Shown here: one piece after another, positions 16,644 to 26,099 of the stretch
Layout: every line of letters starts with the position of its first letter
Position numbering within the stretch: position 1 is the stretch's first letter
Assembly (NCBI GenBank): GCA_963560245.1
Contig: CAUWNS010000012.1
Coordinates: 1 to 55,053, forward strand
Length of the DNA stretch: 55,053 nt
Source of the DNA: Pseudoruminococcus_B sp937901805
GTDB lineage: Bacteria; Bacillota; Clostridia; Oscillospirales; Ruminococcaceae
Direction of reading: 5' to 3'
Notes under the pieces: generated by a model
What the model was told of the DNA's origin: nothing
Database searches by the model: none
What the model saw: the letters and a program-made list of their open reading frames with translations, nothing else
Position numbers and translations under genes: made by a program

Positions 16644-18791
16644 TTATTTAACTTTAATAGAATCGGTGCGATATATAAATTTTACCTGACCGTCCATATC
16701 ATCGGAAATACCGGAGAAAGATTTGTAATCCTTTGAAACATCCGCAGTAGCTTTGACTCTGGTGAACAATCCGCCGAGATCTCCGTCCACAGCATCGACA
16801 AGCTTCTGAACACCCTGTTCGTTAAACTCTTTCAGACCATCGGATAATTTCATTGCGCCGTCACGCAGTGCAGTAACTCCATCTACAAGAGCAGGGGCGC
16901 CGTTCTTCAGCGTGAGAATTCCATTGTAGAGTTCATTCATGCCGGCATATAGCTCGGCAGTTCCGGCTTTCAGCTGTGCAGCACCTGCATTCAGTGCATC
17001 TGCGCCATTTTTAGCCGAAGCAACGCCGGCGGTATATTGGCTAAGACCAACATAGAAAGTGTTATAGCTGTCAAGCTGCTCCTTAAGAGCAGATATAGAA
17101 GCCGCACCGGACTTCGCCTGTTCAAGAGCTGCTGTGATCTGCGCCTGTACTTCGGCGGAATTCATATTCTGTTCGATCAGAAGTTTAACCTGTTCTTCGG
17201 TTTTTGCAGCAATCGTTTTTTTGATGTCCTCCGACTGCATCTGCGTATTTACATTTGCATCAATTGTTGCTTTTACTGTTTCAGACTCCATTTGAGCATC
17301 AATAACAGCGGTGATCTGAGCCTGCTGTTCCGCAGTGATCATACCGGCATTAACAGCCGCCTCATATTGCTCTTTGGTCATACCCTGTGATGCCAGAACC
17401 TGTGCTTCTACATTCTCACGGACAGTCTCTGAAACCTTAGCGGCAACCTGTTCTTTCACAGCGGCTGTTACTCCTGCGGTAATTGTGTCCTTTTGTTCAT
17501 TGACGGCCGCCGTTACTTTTTGCAATGCGACTGCCTGTGCCTGCTTTGCCACATTTGTTGTATCAAGAGAGGCAATGACATTATTTAAAGTGCTTGCATA
17601 GTTCTCGATCGTCAGTTTCGGTACGCTCAGTCCTGCCGCTGCAAGCTGGGTATTTGCCATATTCAGAAGCGAATCAAATACCTGCTTGGAGCCGGCGTTC
17701 AGGGTATCATTGTTGGCTGTCAGTTGCCCGAGCCCTTCGGTTAACTGCTTTGCACCGTTTGCAAGGTCTGCGGCACCGTTATCCAGATCGCCTGCGCCGT
17801 TCTTTAGTTTTGCAGCCCCGTCCGCCAGTTGGTTAATTCCGTTTACAAGCTCTCCGGATTTATCCAGAAGAGTACACAGACCGTCATACAGTTGTGAAGA
17901 ACCGTCCATAAGCTGATCCATTGCGTCTGTAAGTTCGCCCAGGGAATCGGTCAGATCATCCGCAGAATCGAGTTCATCCGTATTCAGTCGGTTAAATACT
18001 TCATTTGTGGCAATCGTTACCGTATTAGTCATTTCAAAATTTTTCACGTCGGCGGTAATTTCCACATAGTCGGGGATTTCAAACTTTTCTTTATCTACAT
18101 TGAGATTGCTTTGAAGTCCGGGGAACGCAATTCCGGCAATGATTGTACGGTCGCCGTCATTGATCAGTTTTCCGTTCGATACATCCACATTGGTGAATAT
18201 ATCGTTATCCAGCATCATCCCGGTTATCATGGCAAAGGGTACATACATTTTTTCCTGCTTACCATCAATGTCTACCGTTTCATACTGATTATTCTTATAA
18301 TCAAAATGGATAGTTACCTTACCGCTTTTTCCCGCAAGCTCTTCGGGAGAGATGCTTTTTCCATCCAGTTTATAGGAAACGCTGAGATTTACGGGCAAAT
18401 CCTTTTCAATATTGCCTTGATAATAGATGTCGTTGCCCTGTGCGTCCCATACCCGCATATTGTCGCCGTTCATGGTATAGGACTCATCGCCCTTGATATT
18501 TTCTACATTTGTCAACTCCGATTTATCGGAGAACGAATTACTGCCAACTGAATTTTTAATCCAATCGCTGACGATGATCTTTTCTACACTTCCGTCCGCA
18601 CCGGCCAGAACATAAACGGTTTCATCCTTCACAAGATCGGCTTCATTTTCCGTGGCGAGTAAAGCCGGCTTTTCTTCCGGTTTTTTCTGCTCTTTCCCAG
18701 ATGTCATAGCGAATACGGTAGCGCCGACGCCTCCGACAAGTACCGTGCAGCAAAGAATAGCTGCAAGCGGTTTTTTTATTTTGTTGTTCAT
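16644..18791 (-). CDS. YhgE/Pip-like secreted or membrane-anchored heptad-repeat protein
   Basis: A 715-residue protein. Residues 1-30 are a signal or anchor sequence (KKPLAAILCCTVLVGGVGAT). After a beta-rich domain, about residues 275-370 and 590-680 consist of repeats of the form LxxGAxxLxxG, for example LKNGAGDLDNGAADLANGA. Between them is a long Ala/Gln/Glu-rich coiled coil. These repeats are typical of YhgE/Pip-type proteins, which pair with MMPL transporters. The MMPL gene is 60 bp upstream on the same strand. The usual C-terminal membrane helices of YhgE are absent, so it may be a periplasm-like extracellular partner. Function of such pairs is unresolved. Confidence 0.7.
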   Translation of the reverse strand: MNNKIKKPLAAILCCTVLVGGVGATVFAMTSGKEQKKPEEKPALLATENEADLVKDETVYVLAGADGSVEKIIVSDWIKNSVGSNSFSDKSELTNVENIKGDESYTMNGDNMRVWDAQGNDIYYQGNIEKDLPVNLSVSYKLDGKSISPEELAGKSGKVTIHFDYKNNQYETVDIDGKQEKMYVPFAMITGMMLDNDIFTNVDVSNGKLINDGDRTIIAGIAFPGLQSNLNVDKEKFEIPDYVEITADVKNFEMTNTVTIATNEVFNRLNTDELDSADDLTDSLGELTDAMDQLMDGSSQLYDGLCTLLDKSGELVNGINQLADGAAKLKNGAGDLDNGAADLANGAKQLTEGLGQLTANNDTLNAGSKQVFDSLLNMANTQLAAAGLSVPKLTIENYASTLNNVIASLDTTNVAKQAQAVALQKVTAAVNEQKDTITAGVTAAVKEQVAAKVSETVRENVEAQVLASQGMTKEQYEAAVNAGMITAEQQAQITAVIDAQMESETVKATIDANVNTQMQSEDIKKTIAAKTEEQVKLLIEQNMNSAEVQAQITAALEQAKSGAASISALKEQLDSYNTFYVGLSQYTAGVASAKNGADALNAGAAQLKAGTAELYAGMNELYNGILTLKNGAPALVDGVTALRDGAMKLSDGLKEFNEQGVQKLVDAVDGDLGGLFTRVKATADVSKDYKSFSGISDDMDGQVKFIYRTDSIKVK

Positions 18792-18851
18792 TATAAAATT
18801 ACCTCCTGCTCAGTAATATTAGGTATTTCGGTAAATACAGGTTTCATAACA

Positions 18852-21005
18852 TCAAACCTGCATTTCGAATTTTTGGGATATGGTTTCGTTAGGTACTGTT
18901 GGATCTTTTGGGGCATTCGGACCTTTGGGCGGAAGTTTTCCTTTTTTCTTCATGCCGAAGGTCGTTGCACAGATCAGCTTGTCACAGAGCATAAGCAGTG
19001 ACGGCAGAATAAAGATTACGCACAGCATACTTACCACAGCGCCTCTTGCCATCAACATACACATGGAACTGATGATATCTATATCCGAATAAACGGCAAC
19101 TCCAAATGTTGCGGCGAAAAGACCCATACCTGAAACGATAATCGACGGGATAGAAGCTGCAAGAGCGGTCCCTACACTGTGACGCTTATCATTCCCTGCG
19201 ATACGCTCCGATTTATATCTGGTAGTCATGAGTATTGCATAGTCAACTGTTGCACCAAGCTGAATAGTACTGATACAGATCGGTGCGATAAACGGCAGGG
19301 ACTGACCGAGATAATGCGGGAGTCCGAGATTGATAAAGATAGCAAGCTCAATAACCGATATGAGAATAAACGGCAGTGAAAAGCTCTTTTCTACAAAGGC
19401 TATGATAATAAAAATAGCGATTATTGAAACAGCATTGACAACCTGGAAATCGCGGTTGGTGGTCTCGATCATATCCTTCATGCAGGGTGCTTCTCCGATC
19501 AGCATGCCGGTTTCATCATATTTTTTTAAAATTGTATTCAGACTGTCTATCTGATCATTTACATCATCGCTTGCGACCTTGTACTCTGAGTTGATAAGCA
19601 GCAGCTCCCATTTGTCGCTTTCCAGGATTTCCTTGATGCTCTCCGGAAGGATCTCTTCCGGGACGCGGCTGCCGAGAACAGATTCCAGACCAAGCACATA
19701 TTTTACGCCGTCAACCTGTTCCATTTCATCTATCATGTTCCGAACGGATTTGGATGGCATGCTGGAATCTACCAGAATCATATGAGTAGATGCAATATCA
19801 AAGTCATCAGACAGCTTGGAATTGGCGATAACATATTCCATGTCCTTCGGCAGACACTCACCCATATCGTAATAGACCTCGTCGTTGGTCTTGTTATATC
19901 CGTACAGCGCCGGAGTAATCAGAAGGGCAAATATAAGCAGGAATACCGGAAATGCCTTTGTTACACCTTTTGAAAACTTTGTCATGTTCGGTATAAGCGA
20001 GCGGTGCTTTGTTTTCTGAAGCGGTTTGTCAAATACAAGAATCATGGCTGGGAGGACTGTTACGCAGCCGATGACACCGAGAATTACGCCTTTTGCCATA
20101 ACGATTCCTAGATCACGTCCGAGCGTGAATGTCATAAAACATAAAGCGGCGAATCCGGCAACCGTTGTAAGCGAGCTTCCTACAACCGAGGTGAGTGTTT
20201 GCTTAATGGCGACAGCCATAGCATCTTTATGATCGCTGTACTTTTCTCTTTGCTCATTGTAGCTGTGCCACAGGAAAATGGAATAGTCCATGGTAACAGC
20301 AAGCTGAAGCACAGCCGACAAAGCTTTTGTTATGTATGAAATCTCTCCGAGGAAATAGTTGGAACCCAAATTCATCAGAATCATCATTCCGATAGATGCC
20401 AGGAATACAAACGGTACCAGCCATCCATCAAGGAGTAAGAGCATTGCAAGACAGGCGAACAGCACCGCAAGTCCCACATAAATCGGTTCTTCCTGCTCGC
20501 AAAGATCCTTTAAATCGGTAACAAGCGCCGACATTCCGGAAACAAAGCATTGCTTGCCTGCAATGGAACGGATCTCGCGAATAGCATCCATCGTAATGTC
20601 AGCCGAGGTGGCACTGTCGAAAAATACTGCCATCATAGTGGCGTTATCTGTATTGAATTCATCATACAGCGCATCTGGTAAAAGTTCTTTGGGAACAGAT
20701 ATATCCGCAAGGGATGAATACCACAGGACTGTTTCCACATGGTCTACCGCTTCAAACTTTTCCACCAATGCGGCAACATCTTTGTCCGGCATATCTTCCA
20801 CAATGATCAGTGAGAATGCTCCTTTGCCGAAATCTTCAAGCAGCTCATTTTGTCCTTTTACGGTATCCATATCTTCAGGAAGATAGTCCAGCATATCGTA
20901 GTTGACCCTTGTTGCTATCATGCCGAGCACTGATGGAATCATCAGCAATACAGCAAGGATCAGGATAAGAACACGGTGTTTTACCACCGCTTTTGAAAAT
21001 CGCAT
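18852..21005 (-). CDS. MMPL/RND family transporter
   Basis: A 717-residue membrane protein with the two-fold RND layout. One helix is followed by an extracellular domain (about residues 35-165) and five helices, then the same pattern repeats from about residue 350. ALSAVLQLAVTMDYSIFLWHSYNEQR in the first half parallels CISTIQLGATVDYAILMTTRYKSER in the second, each with the conserved Asp-Tyr of the proton relay. MMPL proteins export lipids or hydrophobic compounds. Placement between a DUF308 protein and a YhgE-like protein, beside lipid genes, fits export or handling of a lipid. The substrate is not readable. Confidence 0.85.
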   Translation of the reverse strand: MRFSKAVVKHRVLILILAVLLMIPSVLGMIATRVNYDMLDYLPEDMDTVKGQNELLEDFGKGAFSLIIVEDMPDKDVAALVEKFEAVDHVETVLWYSSLADISVPKELLPDALYDEFNTDNATMMAVFFDSATSADITMDAIREIRSIAGKQCFVSGMSALVTDLKDLCEQEEPIYVGLAVLFACLAMLLLLDGWLVPFVFLASIGMMILMNLGSNYFLGEISYITKALSAVLQLAVTMDYSIFLWHSYNEQREKYSDHKDAMAVAIKQTLTSVVGSSLTTVAGFAALCFMTFTLGRDLGIVMAKGVILGVIGCVTVLPAMILVFDKPLQKTKHRSLIPNMTKFSKGVTKAFPVFLLIFALLITPALYGYNKTNDEVYYDMGECLPKDMEYVIANSKLSDDFDIASTHMILVDSSMPSKSVRNMIDEMEQVDGVKYVLGLESVLGSRVPEEILPESIKEILESDKWELLLINSEYKVASDDVNDQIDSLNTILKKYDETGMLIGEAPCMKDMIETTNRDFQVVNAVSIIAIFIIIAFVEKSFSLPFILISVIELAIFINLGLPHYLGQSLPFIAPICISTIQLGATVDYAILMTTRYKSERIAGNDKRHSVGTALAASIPSIIVSGMGLFAATFGVAVYSDIDIISSMCMLMARGAVVSMLCVIFILPSLLMLCDKLICATTFGMKKKGKLPPKGPNAPKDPTVPNETISQKFEMQV

Positions 21006-21010
21006 TTTAT

Positions 21011-21607
21011 TTAATCCTCTCTTTCTTCATAATGGTCTACTTCAATCACATCAGGCTGCTGATGTTTGATGATCTTGACCGCAGTAATCATTGTACCAAT
21101 ATTCAGAATTCCTTCGCACAGCATGGAAATGCCGATCAGTACAGTGAGAATACTACTGCTTTCGCTGGGACGGGCGATCAGTATCCCCCCGAATATCACT
21201 GTTACGATTGCCAGTGCAAGTATCAGCCACCATTCGCGAATTCCAAAGGTTTTGGAATCTATGGCAATTTGAATTTTGAACAGTCCATCGGCCAAAAAGG
21301 ACAACCCGAGAGTAATACAAATAAAATTCATCAAACTACCGGGATGCCATAGCATTATCACACCCAATGTGATCATCATAATGCCGAATGCTAAATCGTA
21401 CTGAAACGCAAGACGGTAGAGATCCTTTGAAAAGTATCCTATTAACCGGATAGCGCCAAACACGATCAGAATCGCTCCGCATATGGTGCCGACTGCCGAA
21501 ATGGAAAACTCAGGAACGGCTATTAAAAGAATTCCTAACACGCATAGCAGGACGGATACAATAATATATCCTATTTTTGCGGTTCTCATAGGAGCTACAG
21601 AACGCAT
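21011..21607 (-). CDS. HdeD/DUF308 family membrane protein
   Basis: A 198-residue six-helix protein with the same layout as 10928-11518, for example YIIVSVLLCVLGILLIAVPE and LAFGIMMITLGVIMLWHPGS. GAAAGGAGGAACTTC precedes the start. It is the first gene of the minus-strand operon with the MMPL transporter, 5 bp upstream of it. The upstream region carries the 30-bp-spaced operator-like repeats and faces the divergent ATP synthase promoter. Molecular activity of the family is undefined. Confidence 0.75.
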   Translation of the reverse strand: MRSVAPMRTAKIGYIIVSVLLCVLGILLIAVPEFSISAVGTICGAILIVFGAIRLIGYFSKDLYRLAFQYDLAFGIMMITLGVIMLWHPGSLMNFICITLGLSFLADGLFKIQIAIDSKTFGIREWWLILALAIVTVIFGGILIARPSESSSILTVLIGISMLCEGILNIGTMITAVKIIKHQQPDVIEVDHYEERED

Positions 21608-21707
21608 CAGAAGTTCCTCCTTTCAAATTTAAAATCACTGCAATTTTCTGTTTGCGAGGTCAGTATATCAAAAAAATATATTCCGTAAAATGGGCAACTG
21701 AGCTCAT

Positions 21708-21816
21708 CTGCCATAAAAGTAGACAACCAAAATGTAATTGCCTGAATTTTAGACAACTCATGTACTTTTGCCCAAAAACTAGACAATATCAAATCGGTTG
21801 TCCCAAAAATAGACAA
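21708..21816. repeat. array of four 19-bp imperfect palindromes at exact 30-bp spacing
   Basis: The units are CTGCCATAAAAGTAGACAA (ends 21726), TTGCCTGAATTTTAGACAA (ends 21756), TTGCCCAAAAACTAGACAA (ends 21786) and TTGTCCCAAAAATAGACAA (ends 21816). AGACAA recurs at 21721, 21751, 21781 and 21811. The consensus is TTGYC-N9-GACAA. Further half-sites flank it (GGGCAAC at 21692, TTTGTTGCC near 21824). The array lies between divergent operons and ends 18 bp before a promoter -35 box. It could be a multi-site operator or the end of a transposon, since some transposase families bind such spaced repeats. Confidence 0.75.
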
Positions 21817-21833
21817 TGAGAATTTGTTGCCTA

Positions 21834-21862
21834 TTGTGTGTTTATCCCGGTTTCACTATACT
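21834..21862 (+). promoter_or_regulatory. promoter of the ATP synthase operon
   Basis: TTGTGT (21834-21839), a 17-bp spacer and TATACT (21857-21862) point toward the atp genes, leaving a leader of about 65 bases. The last palindrome of the array ends just upstream of the -35 box, a position usual for activator sites. Confidence 0.6.
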
Positions 21863-21936
21863 GAATGCAACAATGACAGAATGAATCACCTTATTTTCAC
21901 TCTGTTTTTAGTACTACGAAAGGAGTTGAGCATAGA

Positions 21937-22335
21937 ATGAAAAACATCGATCAAACAGTACGGAAAGAAACCTGCTATATTGCACTTTCGGTTTTAATTC
22001 TCAGCCTTTTTATGGAATCTATATTCCTTATTATAGGCAGATGGAATTACACGGTACTGCTTGGCAATGCCTTGAGTACCGCTGTAGCAATTCTGAATTT
22101 TTTCCTTATGGGGCTTACCGTACAGGGAGCAGTACAAAAAGAAGAAAAAGAAGCTCGAAACAGAATGAAATTATCGCAATCACTGCGAATGATAATGTTG
22201 TTTGCAACTGCAGCGCTTGGATGCCTTGTTCCGTGCTTTCATATAGCCGCTGTTCTGATTCCGCTTTTCTTTCCCCGCATTGCAATCGCATTCAGACCGA
22301 TATTGTTTAGAAAGGGTACTGTAAATGAAGCTTGA
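21937..22335 (+). CDS. atpI: ATP synthase subunit I-like protein
   Basis: A 132-residue protein with four hydrophobic helices and a basic connecting loop (VQKEEKEARNRMKLSQ), as in AtpI proteins that lead F-type ATP synthase operons. AtpI helps assemble the c-ring and is poorly conserved, so the call rests largely on position directly before subunit a. AAAGGAG precedes the ATG. Confidence 0.65.
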   Translation: MKNIDQTVRKETCYIALSVLILSLFMESIFLIIGRWNYTVLLGNALSTAVAILNFFLMGLTVQGAVQKEEKEARNRMKLSQSLRMIMLFATAALGCLVPCFHIAAVLIPLFFPRIAIAFRPILFRKGTVNEA

Positions 22336-22362
22336 CAAGACCTTTTGAAAGGGGATGATAAT

Positions 22363-23244
22363 TTGAATGAAACAGAACGTCAATTTAAAACGGTAGATGT
22401 TGTGCTGATCATACTCATGCTGCTTCCTATCGTATTTGGAATGGTATTGAAAATTCTTACCACTCCGGTATCAGATGATATTGCCATAACCGGTGCTTTG
22501 ATTTATTTCACACTTAAAATGCCTTTTGGAGAGATTCCGATTACGGAATCCCAAGTGAATTCATGGCTTGTCATATTGTCTGTATTCTGGCTATGTCTGT
22601 ATCTAACGCATGGTATTACAGCCAAAGGAGGAAGCCGGCGACAGCATTTTGCAGAATGGATCATTGAAAAAACAGACTCTCTGGTACAGGAAAACATGGG
22701 AGAATTTTTCCAGGGATTTGCACCCTTTATTGCTGCAGTAATGGCTTTATCTGCATTTTCAAGCCTTTTGTCATTAGTGGGATTATATCCGCCGACATCT
22801 GATCTGAATGTAGTAGCGGGCTGGGCGATTTTAGTATTCATACTAATCACACATTACAAATTCAAATGCGGACCGATACAGTATTTGAAAAGCTTTGCAG
22901 AACCTGTCCCGTTTTTGGCGCCGCTTAATATTATTAGTGAAATTGCAACGCCGATTTCCATGGCTTTCCGCCATTACGGAAACATTCTTTCGGGCTCGGT
23001 CATATCTGTGTTGGTCGCTGCAGCGCTTGGAGGTCTTTCAAACCTGCTGCTGGGTTGGCTGCCCGGAGTATTGGGAGATATACCTTTCTTGCAGATCGGG
23101 CTTCCAGCCGTATTATCGGTATATTTTGATGTGTTCAGCGGATTACTGCAAGCCTTTATTTTTGCTATGCTGACCATGCTGTATATTGCCGGAGGATTCC
23201 CGGCCGAACTTTATGCAAAAAAGCAAATTCAAAAATCAAGTTAA
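22363..23244 (+). CDS. atpB: F0F1 ATP synthase subunit a
   Basis: Membrane stator subunit that carries ions to and from the c-ring. The protein has 293 residues and about six helices. The essential arginine lies in MAFRHYGNILSGSV, the counterpart of the family's LRLFGN segment. I choose TTG 22363, eight bases after GGGG, because the upstream in-frame TTG at 22345 has no ribosome binding site. It is followed by the c subunit after 32 bp. Residues around GEFFQGFAPFIAAVMALSAF match the family's first conserved membrane segment. Confidence 0.85.
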   Translation: MNETERQFKTVDVVLIILMLLPIVFGMVLKILTTPVSDDIAITGALIYFTLKMPFGEIPITESQVNSWLVILSVFWLCLYLTHGITAKGGSRRQHFAEWIIEKTDSLVQENMGEFFQGFAPFIAAVMALSAFSSLLSLVGLYPPTSDLNVVAGWAILVFILITHYKFKCGPIQYLKSFAEPVPFLAPLNIISEIATPISMAFRHYGNILSGSVISVLVAAALGGLSNLLLGWLPGVLGDIPFLQIGLPAVLSVYFDVFSGLLQAFIFAMLTMLYIAGGFPAELYAKKQIQKSS

Positions 23245-23276
23245 ATTTAACTGAAATATATTGGAGGTACATAAAA

Positions 23277-23561
23277 ATGTTAGAACTTGCTATTGGTATT
23301 ATTTTAGGATGCTGCGCACTTGGTGCCGGTCTTGCCATGATTGCCGGTATAGGTCCTGGTATCGGTGAAGGAAACGCTGTTGCCAAAGCCTGCGAAGCAA
23401 TTGGACGTCAGCCCGAGTGTAAAGGTCAAGTCACAACAACGATGCTGATGGGCTGTGCTGTTGCAGAAACAACGGGACTTTACGCTTTAGTTATTGCAAT
23501 ACTTCTTTTATTTGTTGCACCGGGGCGCTTGGTTGATATTTTAATCAATACTATCGGATAA
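23277..23561 (+). CDS. atpE: F0F1 ATP synthase subunit c
   Basis: The 94-residue hairpin that forms the rotor ring. GIGPGIGEGNAVAKACEAIG and the loop GRQPE are classic. The ion-binding glutamate is E64 in VAETTGLY. Where Na+-dependent rings usually have Gln in GIGQG, this one has E31 (GIGEG), giving two carboxylates. T65, T66 and Y69 complete a site resembling Na+-binding c subunits; a two-carboxylate Na+ site is described in Fusobacterium nucleatum. Na+ coupling is therefore likely but inferred. GGAGGT precedes the start. Confidence 0.92.
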   Translation: MLELAIGIILGCCALGAGLAMIAGIGPGIGEGNAVAKACEAIGRQPECKGQVTTTMLMGCAVAETTGLYALVIAILLLFVAPGRLVDILINTIG

Positions 23562-23575
23562 AAGGAGAAGCCGTT

Positions 23576-24082
23576 ATGCCAAGTTTGGATGTCATATCGA
23601 TCAATTTATGGCAGATATTGATTTCCCTGTGTAACCTTCTCATATTGTTTCTGATCTTGAAGAAGTTCTTATATAAACCAGTAAGGCGTGTTATGCAGGA
23701 GCGTCAGTCTGCACTGCAGCGCCAGTATTCCGATGCGAATGAAGCAAGGCGCATGGCAGAAGCTAATCAAAAAGCTTGGGAAGAAAAAATGCTGGGGGCA
23801 AAAGCGCAGGCTGATGATCTGCTGAAAAAAGCCTCCGAACGTGCGGAGCATCGTTGTGACCAGATGATATCGGAAGCAAGAGAAAAAGCAGATGATATCG
23901 TACAGGAAGCAAAAGATCAGGCTGTAATTGAACATAAAAAAGCACAGGCAGAAATCAAAAAAGAAATCGTTGATGTATCTGCTGTTTTGACGGAAAAGAT
24001 GTTAGGTCGTGAGATCAATACGGAAGATCATCACGCTATTATCAATACCGTTATTTCAGAAATAGGTGAAGCAAATGACTGA
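23576..24082 (+). CDS. atpF: F0F1 ATP synthase subunit b
   Basis: Peripheral stalk subunit, 168 residues. One N-terminal membrane helix (LWQILISLCNLLILFLILKK) is followed by a long charged helix typical of b subunits (RQSALQRQYSDANEARRMAE onward). It starts 14 bp after atpE with AAAGGAGAAG, and its stop overlaps the ATG of atpH. No second b-type subunit is present, so it acts as a homodimer. Confidence 0.9.
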   Translation: MPSLDVISINLWQILISLCNLLILFLILKKFLYKPVRRVMQERQSALQRQYSDANEARRMAEANQKAWEEKMLGAKAQADDLLKKASERAEHRCDQMISEAREKADDIVQEAKDQAVIEHKKAQAEIKKEIVDVSAVLTEKMLGREINTEDHHAIINTVISEIGEAND

Positions 24083-24605
24083 AATCAGTAAGGAATACGC
24101 CGCTGCTATTTTTGAGCTTGCAAAAGAAAAGTCGGCTGAAAAGGACTTTTTAGATGCACTCTCCCTTGTTGAATCAGAACTTGCTGCCGAACCGGAATAT
24201 TCACTTTTGCTTTCATCTCCGAATATTCCGATTCGCGAAAGGCAGCATCTGATCGAACAGGCTTTTGCAGATAAGATCCCGGAGTATGTATTATCCTTCA
24301 CAGAATTACTCCTTGAAAATGGTCACATGCAAAGTTTCAGCGAGTGTGTAAACGAGTATGAAAAAATGTACAAAGCTCTTAGCTCAGTATCATCTGCGCA
24401 TGTTGTAAGCGCCATAGAACTGAGCAATGAGGAAAAAACAGCCCTCATTGAAAAACTGGAGAAGCTTACCGGAAATACCGTTGCAGCGGAATATGAAATC
24501 AATGAAAGTATCATCGGCGGTGTGATCGTCAATATAGATGATAAAGTAATCGACGGAAGTATTCGACACAGATTACAAGAGGTAAAGGAAGTGATAGGCG
24601 AATGA
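24075..24605 (+). CDS. atpH: F0F1 ATP synthase subunit delta
   Basis: Connects the b stalk to the alpha/beta head. From ATG 24075 the protein has 176 residues. I use this start because it overlaps the atpF stop as ATGACTGA and has AGGTGA six bases upstream. The N-terminal helical bundle begins ISKEYAAAIFELAKE, and the C-terminal part carries the conserved IIGGVIVNIDDKVIDGSIRH. Length and order are normal. Confidence 0.9.
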   Translation: MTEISKEYAAAIFELAKEKSAEKDFLDALSLVESELAAEPEYSLLLSSPNIPIRERQHLIEQAFADKIPEYVLSFTELLLENGHMQSFSECVNEYEKMYKALSSVSSAHVVSAIELSNEEKTALIEKLEKLTGNTVAAEYEINESIIGGVIVNIDDKVIDGSIRHRLQEVKEVIGE

Positions 24606-26095
24606 AATCGAATACACAGGAAATCAGCAGCATTATTAAAGAACAAATTCGTGCGTACCGTACACGAACACAAATGACGGAAACCGGTACGGTCATTCTT
24701 GTGGGCGACGGCATTGCCAGAGTATATGGTCTTAGAAATTGTATGTCCGGAGAACTATTGCAATTTGATGATGGCAGTTTCGGAATGGCACAAAATTTAG
24801 AGGATGAAACGGTTTCTGTTGCAATTCTGTCAGACCGAAATGACATTCGTGAAGGGACGCAGGTAAAACGGACAGGAAAAGTCCTTTCGGTGCCGGTCGG
24901 CGAAGCTCTGCTCGGCCGCGTTGTCGGTGCGCTTGGAAATCCTATAGACGGCAAAGGACCGATTGAAACGCATGAGAGCCGCCCTGTAGAATCGGAAGCT
25001 CCGGGAATAATTGAGCGTGAAAGCGTGTCAGTGCCGCTTCAGACAGGAATCAAAGCGATAGACGGAATGATTCCGATAGGCAGAGGTCAGCGTGAGCTCA
25101 TTATCGGCGACCGTCAAACGGGAAAAACAGAAATTGCTATTGATACAATCATAAATCAGAAAAACAGCGACGTGCTTTGCATTTATGTGGCAATCGGGCA
25201 AAAAAGCTCTTCTGTTGTTCAGCTTGCAAATGAACTCACCCGCGCCGGCGCAATGGAATATACAATCATCGTCTCAGCATCGGCGTCTGAAAGCGCTCCT
25301 CTGCAATATATTGCCCCCTATGCCGGGTGTGCTATGGCTGAATATTTCAGAGAACAGGGAAAAGATGTGCTTATCGTTTATGATGATCTTTCCAAGCATG
25401 CGGTAGCCTATCGTGCACTTTCCCTGCTGATTCGCCGGCCGCCTGGTCGAGAGGCTTATCCCGGTGATGTTTTTTATCTGCATTCACGCCTTTTGGAACG
25501 AGCCGCATGCGTTGCTCCGGAATTCGGTGGTGGTTCTATTACGGCACTGCCCATCATTGAAACACAGGCAGGAGATGTTTCCGCCTATATTCCCACCAAT
25601 GTGATTTCCATCACCGACGGACAGATATTTCTTGAAACAGAATTGTTCCATGCCGGAATTATGCCTGCTATCAATCCAGGAATTTCTGTCAGCCGAGTCG
25701 GAGGAGCGGCGCAGATAAAACCAATGAAAAAGGTTTCGGGCGAACTCAAATTGCTGTACTCTCAATACAGAGAACTGCAATCCTTTGCCCAATTCGGCAG
25801 CGATTTGGATGCAGATACAAAAGCCCGTCTTGCTTTGGGCGAGAGAATCGTAGAAGTATTAAAACAAAAACGGAATTCTCCTGTTCCGGTCGGTTGTCAG
25901 GTAGCAATTATATATGCTGTTATCCACGGTTATTTAGACGATATTCCGGTAGATAAAATCCACGATTTTGAATATAGTCTTTATGAATCCATGAAAACAG
26001 AACACAAAGAATTGCTTGACCGCTTTGAAAACGGTTATTTTGATGACTGTGATATAGAAGCTCTGGAAAAAGCCTTAGAAGAACTGAAGGAGTGA
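24602..26095 (+). CDS. atpA: F0F1 ATP synthase subunit alpha
   Basis: Non-catalytic nucleotide-binding subunit, 497 residues, full length. The P-loop GDRQTGKTEIAID lies near residue 167, after GIKAIDGMIPIGRGQRELI. PGISVSRVGGAAQ (near residue 360) carries the conserved arginine that reaches the catalytic site. The start overlaps the atpH stop by four bases (ATGA). No lesion is seen. Confidence 0.95.
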   Translation: MKSNTQEISSIIKEQIRAYRTRTQMTETGTVILVGDGIARVYGLRNCMSGELLQFDDGSFGMAQNLEDETVSVAILSDRNDIREGTQVKRTGKVLSVPVGEALLGRVVGALGNPIDGKGPIETHESRPVESEAPGIIERESVSVPLQTGIKAIDGMIPIGRGQRELIIGDRQTGKTEIAIDTIINQKNSDVLCIYVAIGQKSSSVVQLANELTRAGAMEYTIIVSASASESAPLQYIAPYAGCAMAEYFREQGKDVLIVYDDLSKHAVAYRALSLLIRRPPGREAYPGDVFYLHSRLLERAACVAPEFGGGSITALPIIETQAGDVSAYIPTNVISITDGQIFLETELFHAGIMPAINPGISVSRVGGAAQIKPMKKVSGELKLLYSQYRELQSFAQFGSDLDADTKARLALGERIVEVLKQKRNSPVPVGCQVAIIYAVIHGYLDDIPVDKIHDFEYSLYESMKTEHKELLDRFENGYFDDCDIEALEKALEELKE

Positions 26096-26099
26096 TGAT

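Noticed and set aside
21691..21830. CRISPR-like array of short repeats
   Set aside because: The period is only 30 bp, the conserved part is an imperfect 19-bp palindrome with a variable centre, and no spacers or cas genes exist.
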